A stretch of DNA of 64,000 nt from Pontibacter pudoricolor (GCF_010092985.1 NZ_CP048106.1:2108001-2172000), one strand, 5' to 3'. Counted from the stretch's first letter, positions 1 to 11,249 are shown. Numbers and translations are program-made. Notes: generated from the sequence alone by a model not told the origin.

Positions 1-397
1 CAAGCATTTCTTCTATAGCTGCTTCTAAACCTGGGAGCTCTACTTGCCTACTGTTCTATAGCTAGCTTTGGTGCCCTCATGGCCGGGAGGCCCCGTCTTG
101 GGGGTAGGGGCCCTCGATAAGGGCATCGCGCTGCTGCTTTCTTGCTACCCTCTTACCTCGGGTTGCCTGACGGCACCGCAACAAAGCAAAGGCGCTCATC
201 CCAAAGACTGTGATCAGGTCGATAGTTATAGTTTAAAGGAACTGCTATAGTTGCATCGCTTTATCGTGGTGGTATTTCCGTAGGGACAGGCCGTGACCTG
301 TCCTATCAACAGGCTGTAACTATAGAACTACAACTCAAACTACAACTATAGCTGAAATTCCCCTCCCGGGAGGGGCAGGGGTGGGTTAACTATACAA
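1..397 (+). repeat. Dispersed intergenic repeat, copy A
   Basis: About 400 bp that recurs near 35880-36440 (inverted) and 51180-51600 (same strand). Shared modules in order are CTGGGAGCT...CTTGCCTA, TTTGGTGCCCTCA, GGCCGGGAGGCCCCGTCTT, TGCCTGACGGCACC, CCCAAAGACTGTGATCAG, GTTGCATCGCTT, a GACAGG...CCTGTCC hairpin, and a CCCCTCCCGGGAGGGG-type hairpin before GGGGTGGGTTA. GGTGCC near 70 and GGCACC near 175 can close a long structured loop. AACTATAG words separate the modules. No transposase is present. It may extend beyond the left edge of the window. Function unknown; it looks like a non-coding structured repeat. Confidence 0.8.
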
Positions 398-439
398 GGT
401 CCTGTAACTAATCAAGATGACAAAAAATATCCCCAAGAA

Positions 440-471
440 AAAACCCTCTCTTATTGCTAAGGGAGGGTTTT
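440..471 (-). terminator. Terminator of ppk1
   Basis: A 13-bp stem (440-452 with 459-471, one G-T pair) and a 6-nt loop, followed on the minus strand by a run of six T. It lies 10 bp after the ppk1 stop codon. Confidence 0.8.
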
Positions 472-481
472 GAGAATTTAC

Positions 482-2584
482 TTAAACCAGCTCTACATCC
501 ATGTTCTCATAAATAGTACGGTTGTAGAATATCTTGTGAATGTCCACTACATCTTCCCCGGCGGCAGGGCGTTTTTTAACGTAGGTCCCGTCTTCGCGCA
601 TAATGTAGGAGTTCTGATTATCGAGCAGGTTGTAGTGCAGAATCGAAATGGCCTCGCGTTTCAGGTCTTCGTTCAGTATCAGGAACAGGGCCTCTATTCT
701 CCTGTCAAAGCTGCGGACCATTACATCAGCGCTGCCGCTGTAAACTTTGGCATCGCCGCTGTTATGGAAATAATAAATACGGCTGTGTTCCAGGTATTCC
801 CCAACTATAGATTTCACGAAAATATTCTCGCTCAGATCTTCGCGACCCGGTCGCAGACAGCAAATACCACGAACTATAAGTTTTATAGGAACACCGGCCT
901 TGGATGCCTTGTAAAACTCGTCCATTACCTCTTTATCTTCCAGCGAGTTGATCTTGATCACAATACCGCTTTTCAGTCCTTTTTTAGCATTCCGGGCCTC
1001 GTTACGAATCAGCTCGATCAACTGGTTACGAAGGCCTTTCGGCGAGGTCATCAGCGATTTGTATTCGTTCGGACGGGAGTGGCCGGTAATTACATTAAAG
1101 AATTCGGAAACATCGTGCGCGTAAATCTCATCGGTTGTAAGCAAACTGACATCAGAATACAAACGGGCTGTTTGCTCGTTATAGTTACCGCTGCCGATGT
1201 GCACATAACGCGTTACCTTCTCCCCTTCTTTCCGGATGATCATCAGCATTTTGGTATGCGTTTTATACTTGCTGATACCATAAATTACAAAGCAGCCGGC
1301 TTTTTCCAGGCGGTCACCTTCTTTCAGGTTACGCTCTTCATCAAATCGGGCTTTAACTTCAAACAACACCGATACGTGTTTTCCGTTTTCGGCGGCTTTC
1401 AGTAACGCGGCAGTAACGCGGCTCTGGTCTGCGAGGCGGTATATCGTTTGTTTAATTCCCAGCACATACGGGTCTTCGGCGGCGCGCTCCAGCAACTGTA
1501 CCACCGGCTCCATGCTGTTATAAGGATGGTGTAGCAACACGTCGTGCTCTTTCAGGTACTGGAACAGGTCTATGCCATCGCTTGGCAGGCTGCGCGGCAT
1601 CACAGACGATGGTTGTTTAAAGCAACGGTCTTTGAACTGCCGGTGGTTAATGATTTGCCACAGCGCGCGCAGGTCTATTAAACTATTGATTGTAAAGACG
1701 TTGGCATTATCGATAACCCAGCGATCCTTCAGTACTTTCATCATAAAAGCCGACGGATTCCGCTCTACTTCCAGGCGTACCACCCGCCCTTTTTTACGGG
1801 TCTTAAGCTTGGATTTTATTTCCTGTACAAAGTCCGCTTCAATGTCGTCTGATTCTTCGAGGGTAAAATCGCCGTTTCGGGTAATGCGGAATAGGTTAAC
1901 TGAAACGATATCTACATTACGGAACAGCTTTTTTATTTTCCAGCGGATAATTTCTTCAATAGGTACAAATATGATCTTGTCCTTGCGGTTGATCTCGTAG
2001 AAACGCGCCAGGTTTTGTGGTATCTGTACAAAGGTCAGGCGGTCCTGTGCTTTCTGCTCATCGTCGGTGCGGGTAACTACACCAAAGGTCAGCAGCTGGT
2101 TCATGAGTAGCGGAAAACCATGGTAATTATCGAACACCATGGGTGTAAGCAGCGGGAATATGGTATTCTTAAAGTACCCGTCTACTTTCTTCTGCTCTAT
2201 TTCGGTCAGTTCGCCAACCATCAGCACGTCAAAGCCACTCTTATCGAAAAGCGGTTTCAGTTCGTTGTTATAGGTCAGGTACTGGTCGTTTACAAAACGG
2301 TGCGAATAATCCAAGAGCTTCTTGCGGAAAGGAAGCTCACGAAGGCCCGAATAATCTGTACGCTCTTTACCGTAGTCGATATAGTTGTACAAACTGCCCA
2401 CCCTGATCATGAAAAACTCGTCGAGGTTAGACGAGGTAATGGCCAGGAACTTGAGCCTGTCAAAAATAGACTTGTTTGTATCGCGGGCCTGGTCGAGTAC
2501 GCGGTAATTAAAGCGTAGCCAGCTCAGGTCGCGGCTTATGTATTTACTTTTCTTTATCTGGTCAGAGACCTTATTTATAAGCAT
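482..2584 (-). CDS. ppk1: Polyphosphate kinase 1
   Basis: Polyphosphate kinase 1 reversibly moves the gamma phosphate of ATP onto polyphosphate. The 700-residue product is full length for the family. The N-terminal motif SRDLSWLRFNYRVL (17-30) opens the N domain. The catalytic region has HHPYNSMEPV (352-361), EVKARFDE (409-416) and KYKTHTKM (439-446), where His443 should be the phosphorylated histidine. No signal peptide or membrane segment is visible, so it is cytoplasmic or membrane-peripheral. It stands alone with its own terminator. The ATG start at 2584 is followed at once by typical family sequence. Identification is by conserved motifs and is secure. Confidence 0.97.
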   Translation of the reverse strand: MLINKVSDQIKKSKYISRDLSWLRFNYRVLDQARDTNKSIFDRLKFLAITSSNLDEFFMIRVGSLYNYIDYGKERTDYSGLRELPFRKKLLDYSHRFVNDQYLTYNNELKPLFDKSGFDVLMVGELTEIEQKKVDGYFKNTIFPLLTPMVFDNYHGFPLLMNQLLTFGVVTRTDDEQKAQDRLTFVQIPQNLARFYEINRKDKIIFVPIEEIIRWKIKKLFRNVDIVSVNLFRITRNGDFTLEESDDIEADFVQEIKSKLKTRKKGRVVRLEVERNPSAFMMKVLKDRWVIDNANVFTINSLIDLRALWQIINHRQFKDRCFKQPSSVMPRSLPSDGIDLFQYLKEHDVLLHHPYNSMEPVVQLLERAAEDPYVLGIKQTIYRLADQSRVTAALLKAAENGKHVSVLFEVKARFDEERNLKEGDRLEKAGCFVIYGISKYKTHTKMLMIIRKEGEKVTRYVHIGSGNYNEQTARLYSDVSLLTTDEIYAHDVSEFFNVITGHSRPNEYKSLMTSPKGLRNQLIELIRNEARNAKKGLKSGIVIKINSLEDKEVMDEFYKASKAGVPIKLIVRGICCLRPGREDLSENIFVKSIVGEYLEHSRIYYFHNSGDAKVYSGSADVMVRSFDRRIEALFLILNEDLKREAISILHYNLLDNQNSYIMREDGTYVKKRPAAGEDVVDIHKIFYNRTIYENMDVELV

Positions 2585-2738
2585 GTTAACAGTAGAATTT
2601 AAAGCCGATCAGGGTTTGAGATCAGTTTTTATCAGGATGAAATTTGTACTTAGTGCTAATATATAGTTTGTAACGGATATTGCACAGTTTTAGCCATCCC
2701 AATACGCATTTATTATAGCCTCAGCCAGCTTTTATAGT

Positions 2739-3389
2739 TTAATCTATAGTTTGATCCGAATAATTGTTACCTAAATCAATAACATACACGATGCCTGCCG
2801 CTACCGTTACCCCGTTTATAGCGGTAAGAGAAGTATAATTGCGGTAAGCCCCACCCTCTTGTGTTGCTCTGGAAAAAGACGCTGGGGTAAGATACCTGGA
2901 AGTAGTGCCACTCAGGTATTCAATACTCCCTTCGAAGCGCCATTTGTCGCCTCCGATCTGCAATCCTGTCCGGGCACCGTATCCCAGAGATATCGAAGTA
3001 AAACCAGAGCTGCTTTCAGATGGATGATCATCGTTTTCGTAAGTCATGAACCGCAAACCCAGCAACGCATAGGCAAATGGATGAAAGTATCTGGCTACAG
3101 TAGTTTTGGCACCAAAATGTGTATTTAAAATGCTCATGCCGGCCCTCATATCCGAGTTCGCATCAAAAACCAGGATATTCCGGGAATAACTGATTCCGCC
3201 AGCCCAGGGCTTTTCTGATGGTTTTATAAGTAACGTCGGTTCATAGCCTATAGCCGCATACGTATCTCCGAACTTACCGCCAAAGCCTGTCACCCGTGCT
3301 TTTAGCGAAACGTCAACCTGTGCGAACACAACAATAGGCAAGAACATAAAACAGGCTAAAACAGATACCGATGCCTTAAAAGCTTTCAT
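2739..3389 (-). CDS. Putative outer-membrane beta-barrel protein
   Basis: This 216-residue protein has a clear signal peptide (MKAFKASVSVLACFMFLPIVVFA, cut after about residue 23). The mature part alternates hydrophobic and polar residues and is rich in Gly, Tyr and Thr, as in small beta-barrels (for example SISLGYGARTGLQIGG). It ends in an acidic tail rather than the usual aromatic residue. I do not recognise a named family. It sits between ppk1 and gyrB on the same strand with spacers of about 150-230 bp, so it is probably its own unit. Likely location is the outer membrane or periplasm; function unknown. Confidence 0.7.
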   Translation of the reverse strand: MKAFKASVSVLACFMFLPIVVFAQVDVSLKARVTGFGGKFGDTYAAIGYEPTLLIKPSEKPWAGGISYSRNILVFDANSDMRAGMSILNTHFGAKTTVARYFHPFAYALLGLRFMTYENDDHPSESSSGFTSISLGYGARTGLQIGGDKWRFEGSIEYLSGTTSRYLTPASFSRATQEGGAYRNYTSLTAINGVTVAAGIVYVIDLGNNYSDQTID

Positions 3390-3550
3390 AAATAAACTAT
3401 AGATAAAAGGAGTAAGAACTATAAATTGGGTTATTTACCGCTGCGCTATGCCCTGAATATCAGCTTTAAGTGCCAGCAGTTTTTCTAATATAAACTAACA
3501 TTACTAACTATGAATATACATCATTCCTGCCTGAAAATTTATAGTTTCGG

Positions 3551-3592
3551 CAACAAAAAAAGCCGGCTATACTTTGCAGTACAGCCGGCTTT
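3551..3592 (-). terminator. Terminator of gyrB
   Basis: A 10-bp GC-rich stem (AAAGCCGGCT at 3559-3568 with 3583-3592), extended by four inner pairs, is followed on the minus strand by seven T. It lies 24 bp after the gyrB stop. Confidence 0.85.
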
Positions 3593-3615
3593 CAAATTTA
3601 TAGTTTAACTATAGC

Positions 3616-6056
<2,441 letters not shown>

Positions 6057-6386
6057 ATGAAAACGATAGTTCTGCTGCTGATTTCCAACATCTTTATGAC
6101 CTTTGCCTGGTATGGCCATTTGAAGTATAAGGATGTATCGCTCTGGAAAGTAATTCTGATCAGCTGGCTCATTGCTTTTTTTGAGTACTGCTTCCAGGTG
6201 CCGGCCAACCGCATCGGGCATGGGCAATTCACTGCTTTTCAGCTTAAAACAATACAGGAAGTAATAACGCTGGTAGTCTTTATCGGCTTTTCTGTTTTCT
6301 ATCTCCGCGAAGAAGTAAAGTGGAATTACATCGTCGGCTTTATCCTGATCCTTGCCGCCGTATTCTTTGTGTTCAAGAAATGGTAG
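6057..6386 (+). CDS. DMT-type membrane protein, DUF486 family
   Basis: This 109-residue integral membrane protein has four hydrophobic segments. It matches the small DUF486 (DMT_6) family related to drug/metabolite transporters, with the family-like YGHLKY and FFEYCFQVPANRIGHGQFT stretches. The transported substrate is not known. I chose the ATG at 6057, not the upstream in-frame ATG at 6015, because the MKTIVLLLISNIF start matches the first transmembrane helix and the upstream 14 residues look like leader DNA. It stands alone. The family assignment is from memory of these motifs. Confidence 0.85.
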   Translation: MKTIVLLLISNIFMTFAWYGHLKYKDVSLWKVILISWLIAFFEYCFQVPANRIGHGQFTAFQLKTIQEVITLVVFIGFSVFYLREEVKWNYIVGFILILAAVFFVFKKW

Positions 6387-6392
6387 GCTTTT

Positions 6393-6523
6393 AATGAGTA
6401 ATGACTAATGACTAATGATGAATGACTAATTCACATTACTTACTATTCATTACTTACTATTCATTACTCATTCATCATTACTCATTCATCATTACTCATT
6501 CCTAATTATTCATTAGTCATTAC
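6393..6523. repeat. AT-rich inverted repeat of 7-8 bp words
   Basis: The left part repeats TAATGACTAATGA-type words and the right part repeats ATTACTCATTCATC, the complement. Together they can fold into a long imperfect hairpin directly after the DUF486 gene. It may also stop transcription. Repeat units vary and there are no unique spacers, so it is not CRISPR. Confidence 0.75.
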
Positions 6524-6631
6524 CTGCCTGCTTTCTGTAAGGTAAACCCAATTTAAAGCTGCCTTCATTTTTACATTCCTGTATTTGCCCGTACCTTCGT
6601 GGTGTAATTCAAAAGCTTCATTCTGAAACAC

Positions 6632-7066
6632 ATGAAAAAGCTGATCTTGCTGCTTGCTTTGCCCTTTGCTATAGTTGCCGGTTGCCAATCGGGGCCAACC
6701 GAGGCGGAACAGAAAACTGAACTCGAGAACCATGTGATGGTTGTACACGATTCTGCAATGGCTAACATGGGCACTATTATTAAAATGCGCCGCAACCTGC
6801 AGGCCCTCTCTGATACTTTAGCAACACAGCAAACCGACACTGCAACTATAACAAAGCTGCAGCAAAGCGTTACCGGCCTTAAGGCTGCTGACGAAGACAT
6901 GATGAACTGGATGCGCAACTATAAAGCACCTGATACGCTGAAACACCAGCAGGCCATGGACTACCTGCAGCAGGAATTACAGAAAATTGAGAAAGTAAAA
7001 GTCACCATGGACAGCACTATAAAAGCTGCCCGCGCTATTTACCAGCAACATGAACCTAAAAATTAA
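6632..7066 (+). CDS. Lipoprotein, first gene of the SCO operon
   Basis: A 144-residue lipoprotein with signal peptide MKKLILLLALPFAIVAGC; Cys18 is the lipidated residue (lipobox VAGC). The mature part is mostly charged and helical, with likely coiled-coil character from about 80 to 135. No named domain is recognised. Its last 17 bp overlap the next gene, so the two are co-transcribed and probably translationally coupled. Context with SCO and cytochrome c suggests a periplasmic role near respiratory or copper assembly, but this is inference. Confidence 0.8.
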   Translation: MKKLILLLALPFAIVAGCQSGPTEAEQKTELENHVMVVHDSAMANMGTIIKMRRNLQALSDTLATQQTDTATITKLQQSVTGLKAADEDMMNWMRNYKAPDTLKHQQAMDYLQQELQKIEKVKVTMDSTIKAARAIYQQHEPKN

Positions 7067-7733
7067 CTATATCCTGAAGCAAACTATAGTTGCCTCTGCT
7101 TTTATTTGTGCATCAGCTTTGACCTATAGTTGCCAGAGTAAATCAGCAGACCAAACCTTACCTATACTAGGCTCCCGTGAGCCTGTAGAGCGTGTAGTGG
7201 ATGGCAAAACTATAGTTGATACCGTTTATCACCAGATACCTGACTTCGCTTTTACAGACCAGGACAGCCAGCGCGTAACACAGGAAACAGTAGCGGGAAA
7301 GATCTATGTGACAGATTTCTTTTTTACGACCTGCCCCAGCATCTGCCCTAAAATGAAGAGCCAGATGCTGCGCATTTACGAAGCTTACAAAGATAACCCG
7401 AACGTAGTGCTCCTCTCCCATACCATAGACCCTGCACATGATACCGTGGCCGTTTTAAAAGAGTATGCCGAGCGCCTGAACGTTGAAACAGACAAGTGGC
7501 ATTTTGTGACCGGCGACCGCGACAGCATTTACGACATGGCCCTGCAGTATTTTGTAGGCGTGCAGGAAGATGACCAGGCAGAAGGTGGCTTTGCGCACAG
7601 CGGCGACTTTATGCTGATAGACCAGAACCGCCACATACGCGGCCATTACCACGGCACCGAACAGGAAGATGTAGACAGGCTGATAAAGGATATGGAGATA
7701 CTGCTGAAAGAACAACAGCATGAACAAAAGTAG
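7050..7733 (+). CDS. SCO1/SenC family copper chaperone lipoprotein
   Basis: SCO proteins deliver copper to the CuA site of cytochrome oxidase or act as thiol reductases. The 227 residues begin with a lipoprotein signal (lipobox LTYSC, Cys28). A thioredoxin fold follows with the copper-binding CPSIC motif (Cys95, Cys99) and the distal histidine His183 in GFAHSGDF, so all three metal ligands are present. The gene overlaps the lipoprotein before it by 17 bp and the cytochrome c after it by 14 bp, forming a tight three-gene operon. Confidence 0.93.
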   Translation: MNLKINYILKQTIVASAFICASALTYSCQSKSADQTLPILGSREPVERVVDGKTIVDTVYHQIPDFAFTDQDSQRVTQETVAGKIYVTDFFFTTCPSICPKMKSQMLRIYEAYKDNPNVVLLSHTIDPAHDTVAVLKEYAERLNVETDKWHFVTGDRDSIYDMALQYFVGVQEDDQAEGGFAHSGDFMLIDQNRHIRGHYHGTEQEDVDRLIKDMEILLKEQQHEQK

Positions 7734-8139
7734 ACTTATAGTAAGTGTGTTTGGTGCACTGGCGCTTGCAACGCTTACACAATGCTTTACCGATAAACAG
7801 AACCAGGGCCAGAAACTATACGTGCAGCATTGCCAGAGCTGCCACATGGAGGATGGTTCCGGCCTGCGTGGCCTTATACCACCAATAGCCAAAGCTGATT
7901 ACCTACAAACCCACCGCGACGAACTAGCCTGCCTTATCCGCAATGGCGCTGACGGCCCGATGGTAGTAAATGGCATTGAATACAACAAAGAAATGCCGGG
8001 CGTGCATACCCTTCGCGAAGACGAGATAACTAACCTGCTAAACTATATCCAGACTAACTTCGGCAACAAGAACAAACGTTATACAATGACCGAGGTGGAA
8101 GAAATGCTGGAAATCTGCCCGGTGCCACACGGAGAATAA
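7720..8139 (+). CDS. Class I c-type cytochrome lipoprotein
   Basis: A 139-residue small cytochrome c. A short signal ends in LATLTQC (Cys22 a likely lipid site), then the haem site CQSCH (Cys38, Cys41, His42) and a probable axial methionine at Met92 (KEMPGVH). It lies in the periplasm, anchored by lipid. It overlaps the SCO gene by 14 bp. The operon suggests electron transfer to, or assembly with, a copper-containing terminal oxidase or nitrous oxide/nitrite reductase; the partner is not in this window. Confidence 0.92.
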   Translation: MNKSRLIVSVFGALALATLTQCFTDKQNQGQKLYVQHCQSCHMEDGSGLRGLIPPIAKADYLQTHRDELACLIRNGADGPMVVNGIEYNKEMPGVHTLREDEITNLLNYIQTNFGNKNKRYTMTEVEEMLEICPVPHGE

Positions 8140-8220
8140 GTTGTAGCTATAGTTTGGTAACGGAACATCACATGGTTTCAACTATACGAGATCACGGGAT
8201 TAGCTTCAGGAATTTCATGT

Positions 8221-8350
8221 TGCTGTTTCGGACATCCCTGTCCGAAAATTTTCCTGCTGCGGACTTCCTAGTCCGCTTAATTGGGAAGATAATCTACGGG
8301 GATAAGGATATCGCGGGCAGATAGCATTCGGACTAAGAAGTCCGAATGAG
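8221..8350 (-). repeat. Four-hairpin mosaic element, copy 1
   Basis: Short palindromes with 4-nt centres: TTTCGGACA-TCCC-TGTCCGAAA (8226-8247), GCGGACT-TCCT-AGTCCGC (8259-8276), a degenerate GGGGATAAGGATATC (about 8298-8312), and CATTCGGACT-AAGA-AGTCCGAATG (8325-8348). Order and spacers match copies near 11270, 22313, 26024 (inverted) and 43940. Non-coding. Confidence 0.8.
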
Positions 8351-8441
8351 CGGCGTGGCCTATATAATATGAGCGGCATTCTTATTAAAATCTAATAAAG
8401 AACTGCTCTAAGTTAAAACTTTACAAAAACACTGCAAAAGC

Positions 8442-8478
8442 AAAAAGCCCTGTAAATCAATGATTTACAGGGCTTTTT
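8442..8478. terminator. Terminator downstream of tRNA-Arg
   Basis: An 18-bp nearly perfect hairpin (8442-8459 with 8461-8478) ending in T runs on both sides. It lies 2 bp after the 3' end of tRNA-Arg on the minus strand. Confidence 0.85.
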
Positions 8479-8480
8479 AG

Positions 8481-8554
8481 TGATCCCGTTTGGATTCGAA
8501 CCAAAGACCTACTGCTTAGAAGGCAGTTGCTCTATCCAGCTGAGCTACGAGACC
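8481..8554 (-). tRNA. tRNA-Arg (anticodon TCT)
   Basis: The minus strand starts GGTCTCGTAGCTCAGCTGGA and ends CGGGATC plus discriminator A. The anticodon stem ACTGC/GCAGT encloses CTTCTAA, giving anticodon TCT. The T-arm TTGGTTCGAATCC is intact. CCA is not encoded. Confidence 0.96.
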
Positions 8555-8587
8555 ATGGTTACAGTAAGTTACTGTATCCTTTAAACA

Positions 8588-8617
8588 AAAAATTTCGGAA
8601 TTGCTTCCGAAATTTTT
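8588..8617. terminator. Hairpin between tRNA-Pro and tRNA-Arg
   Basis: A 13-bp perfect stem (AAAAATTTCGGAA at 8588-8600 with 8605-8617) and TTGC loop, with T runs on both sides. It lies 3 bp after tRNA-Pro on the minus strand, so tRNA-Pro probably ends here rather than reading into tRNA-Arg. Confidence 0.75.
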
Positions 8618-8620
8618 AAG

Positions 8621-8694
8621 TCGGGGTGGCAGGATTCGAACCTACGACCTCCACATCCCAAATGTGGCGCGATACCGGGCTACGCTACACCCCG
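8621..8694 (-). tRNA. tRNA-Pro (anticodon TGG)
   Basis: Acceptor stem CGGGGTG/CACCCCG with discriminator A. The anticodon stem CCACA/TGTGG encloses TTTGGGA, giving anticodon TGG. The T-arm AGGTTCGAATCCT is intact. CCA is not encoded. Confidence 0.96.
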
Positions 8695-8804
8695 AACTAT
8701 GCTTTCAACTCCGGTAAACACTTGCGTGTTGTTATTGTTGAACGCGGTGCAAAAGTAAGAGAAGTTTTTAAACTGTCAAACAAATTTTAAAAATATTTCT
8801 CTTG

Positions 8805-8891
8805 CGGAGGAGGGGGGATTCGAACCCCCGGTACCGTTACCAGTACGGCAGTTTAGCAAACTGCTGGTTTCAGCCACTCACCCACCCCTCC
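8805..8891 (-). tRNA. tRNA-Ser (anticodon GCT)
   Basis: An 87-nt class II tRNA with acceptor stem GGAGGGG/CTCCTCC and discriminator G. The anticodon stem GCAGT/ACTGC encloses TTGCTAA, giving anticodon GCT. A long variable arm (GTACTGGTAACGGTAC) precedes the T-arm GGGGGTTCGAATCCCCC. Confidence 0.96.
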
Positions 8892-9211
8892 GGGGCTCTT
8901 TCTGCTAAAGAGTATGCAAACTTACAAAAACTTTACGACCGCGCAATAGCCTCTCCCAAATTTTAAACACCTTTTTCAGCCAAATTAACCTGCCTCCTCC
9001 CCCAGCTTCGGCTTAAGTAATTGATACTAAATCAGCTTGCCATTATCCTACTGGCAAAAGTTTTTTCGGCCCGGGTACAAAAAACTTTTAAAAGTGCGTT
9101 TCTGAGGCTAAAAGTGCATAGTTACAGGCTGCAGTTAATTCTTATCTTTGTAACTGGCGTGGCTATAGTTTAGTGCAAATTATAATAACGGGCCGCTTTT
9201 TTAACACAATC
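8892..9211. other. Spacer with hairpin and batB promoter
   Basis: It holds a perfect 11-bp hairpin (AAAAGTTTTTT at 9057-9066 region with AAAAAACTTTT at 9079-9089) and a TATCTTTG box at 9143-9150. The box fits the Bacteroidota -7 consensus TAnnTTTG and would give a 5' leader of about 55 nt for batB. Nothing else is seen. Confidence 0.55.
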
Positions 9212-10183
9212 ATGACCTGGTACCAGACCATCACCCTGCTCGAGATCCTGTTCGGTGCGCTCTTTTTTGGGCTGTACGCAGGCTACCTGTGGCGTGTGCG
9301 TCGCATAGCACATTTCTTTGGGCAGCGGCCGCATGGGGTCTGGGTTAAGTTTGTGCTGCGCCATCTTTACCTTATCCTGATAGTTATAGCTATTCTGGGG
9401 CCATCGTTCGGCGCCATGAAAAAAGAGATCAGAACGATAGGCAAGGACCTGTACATTGCTGTGGATCTTTCAGCCTCTATGAATGCTACCGACGTGCAGC
9501 CTACACGACTCGAAAAATCAAAACAGGAAATTCAGCGCCTGATCACGCGTTTCAACTCCGACCGGATGGGATTGATGATCTTCGGGGATGATGCCTATAT
9601 ACAAAGTCCGCTTACCTACGATCAGAATGCCCTGCAACTATACACCCGCACGCTAAATACAAACCTGCTGCCAAACACCGGTACAAACTATGAGCCTGTA
9701 CTGCAACTGGCCCTCGAAAAGTTCGGGCAACTTGGTAACAGTCCTGCGGCTGAGCAAAAAGCCCGTGTACTGGTACTGATAAGCGATGGCGAGGATTTTG
9801 GAGATCAGGTAGAGCAATTGGCCGAACAGCTTCGCGAGCAGAATATAAGAGTATTTGCGCTTGGCGTGGGAACCACAGAAGGCAGCCGCATACCGGTAGG
9901 CAACACGTATAAGCGCGACAACGACGGCAATATAGTTACTACAAAACTGAACCCGGAGCCGCTTGTTAAACTGGCAGAACTTACCAATGGGCAATACTTT
10001 GAGGTAAATGACCGGGTAAGTGAAATAAGCAGGCTGGTGAGCGCTATTAATAATATAGAAGGCGAGCTGCGCGAAAGCAAAACGATAGATGTAACGGCCA
10101 ATAAGTACGTGTATCCACTAGCTTTGGCGTTGTTACTTATTTTGCTGGATGCTCTTTTAACTATAAAGATCGTGCGGATATGA
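9212..10183 (+). CDS. batB: BatB-like von Willebrand factor A protein
   Basis: A 323-residue inner-membrane protein of the aerotolerance (Bat) family. Two N-terminal hydrophobic segments (about 9-27 and 50-66) precede a vWA domain. The metal-ion-dependent adhesion site is DLSAS (Asp85, Ser87, Ser89) with a downstream SDGEDFGD. A C-terminal transmembrane helix (about 298-318) ends in KIVRI. A GTG codon lies 39 bp upstream in frame, but the ATG at 9212 starts directly at the membrane region. Its stop overlaps batC by 4 bp (ATGA). The exact function of Bat proteins is unsettled; they are linked to stress tolerance and envelope assembly. Confidence 0.88.
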   Translation: MTWYQTITLLEILFGALFFGLYAGYLWRVRRIAHFFGQRPHGVWVKFVLRHLYLILIVIAILGPSFGAMKKEIRTIGKDLYIAVDLSASMNATDVQPTRLEKSKQEIQRLITRFNSDRMGLMIFGDDAYIQSPLTYDQNALQLYTRTLNTNLLPNTGTNYEPVLQLALEKFGQLGNSPAAEQKARVLVLISDGEDFGDQVEQLAEQLREQNIRVFALGVGTTEGSRIPVGNTYKRDNDGNIVTTKLNPEPLVKLAELTNGQYFEVNDRVSEISRLVSAINNIEGELRESKTIDVTANKYVYPLALALLLILLDALLTIKIVRI

Positions 10184-11106
10184 AAATGTGGCTGGCGATA
10201 CTTCTCTTCCTGAGCATACCCGGAGCCGGAATACAAACCATCTCCAGGATAAACGACTATACGCAGCGCGCTGCTAAAGCTTACGAAAAGGAGAATTACG
10301 CCGAAGCCATAACCGCTTACGAATACCTGCTGGAAGACCTGGAGGTAAAAGACGACCAACTACGCTTAAACCTGGCGCACGCTTATTTCAAAGCCGGGCT
10401 CTGGGCTGATGCACAATATCACTACCGTTTGCTGGCCGATCATACTTCCAGCCATATCAGGTCGGTGGTGCACCTGCAGTTAGGCAACATTGCCAGTAAC
10501 AGTAAAAAATACGCGCAGGCCCTCTCGCTGTACCGCAACTCCCTGGTGGCAAACCCTGAAAACGAGACGGCCCGCTACAACTACGAACTCCTGAAAAAGT
10601 ACCTGGAACTGCACCCGGAAAAAGCCGAACAGGACAAACCGGACCCGGAACCGGATCAACCTGAAAGCGGGCAGTTGCCGCCTGCTGCTGAAGAAAACCT
10701 GGAACCACAGCCGAAACAAAACCCGGACGCTAAGGGCGATCAGGAACAGGAAACAGAAACGCCACAGCCAGATCCAGCCGGCCAGGACCAAAAACAAGGA
10801 GGGCAAAGTAATCAGTCTAAGCAAAAAGATAAAGAGCAGGCTGCCGGCAACGACCAGGGGGATATTGAAGGGCAGCAACTCAACAGCCAGTTCGACCCAA
10901 ATCAAAAGAACCCGCGTGGCAGCAACGAAAATGCCTCTGCCGATGACAGCCGCGCCAAGACCCAGGCAGAGAGGCAACAGGTAAAGATCAGCGCTGAAAA
11001 AGCAAAGATGCTGCTTAATGCCATGCGCGATGCGGAACTGCAGTACCTGCAGCAGCTTCCTAAAAAAGCGAAGAGCGAAAAAGATAACAGAAAACCGGAC
11101 TGGTAA
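10180..11106 (+). CDS. batC: BatC-like TPR protein
   Basis: This 308-residue protein has an N-terminal hydrophobic signal or anchor (about 3-17) and two to three TPR motifs between about 28 and 145 (AAKAYEKENYAEAITAYEYL, LRLNLAHAYFKAGLWADAQY, ALSLYRNSLVANPENETARY). A long low-complexity tail rich in Pro, Glu, Gln, Asp and Lys runs from about 148 to the end. This architecture is typical of Bacteroidota BatC. It overlaps batB by 4 bp and is translationally coupled. It probably acts as a periplasmic or membrane-bound scaffold for BatB. Confidence 0.85.
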   Translation: MKMWLAILLFLSIPGAGIQTISRINDYTQRAAKAYEKENYAEAITAYEYLLEDLEVKDDQLRLNLAHAYFKAGLWADAQYHYRLLADHTSSHIRSVVHLQLGNIASNSKKYAQALSLYRNSLVANPENETARYNYELLKKYLELHPEKAEQDKPDPEPDQPESGQLPPAAEENLEPQPKQNPDAKGDQEQETETPQPDPAGQDQKQGGQSNQSKQKDKEQAAGNDQGDIEGQQLNSQFDPNQKNPRGSNENASADDSRAKTQAERQQVKISAEKAKMLLNAMRDAELQYLQQLPKKAKSEKDNRKPDW

Positions 11107-11249
11107 TAACTATAGTTTAACTTTTTATAGTTGAAAAACGGCCGCGCAGATGTCCTTGCTGTGTGTTTTCATCAGCGAGCATTTGTTAATGAAACTATAG
11201 TTGTCGGTAAAATACCATAGCCGTCAGGCTATAAATTAATTTTATAAAA

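Noticed and set aside
68..250. ORF encoding MVPSWPGGPVLGVGALDKG..., shared with 36032-36346
   Set aside because: It lies in the dispersed repeat; copy C at 51260 lost the frame through a deletion, and the sequence is low in coding character.
470..1405. 311-codon plus-strand ORF
   Set aside because: Antisense shadow of ppk1, which has all family motifs.
6393..6523. Possible CRISPR-like array
   Set aside because: Repeats are 7-8 bp, variable and without unique spacers; no cas genes.
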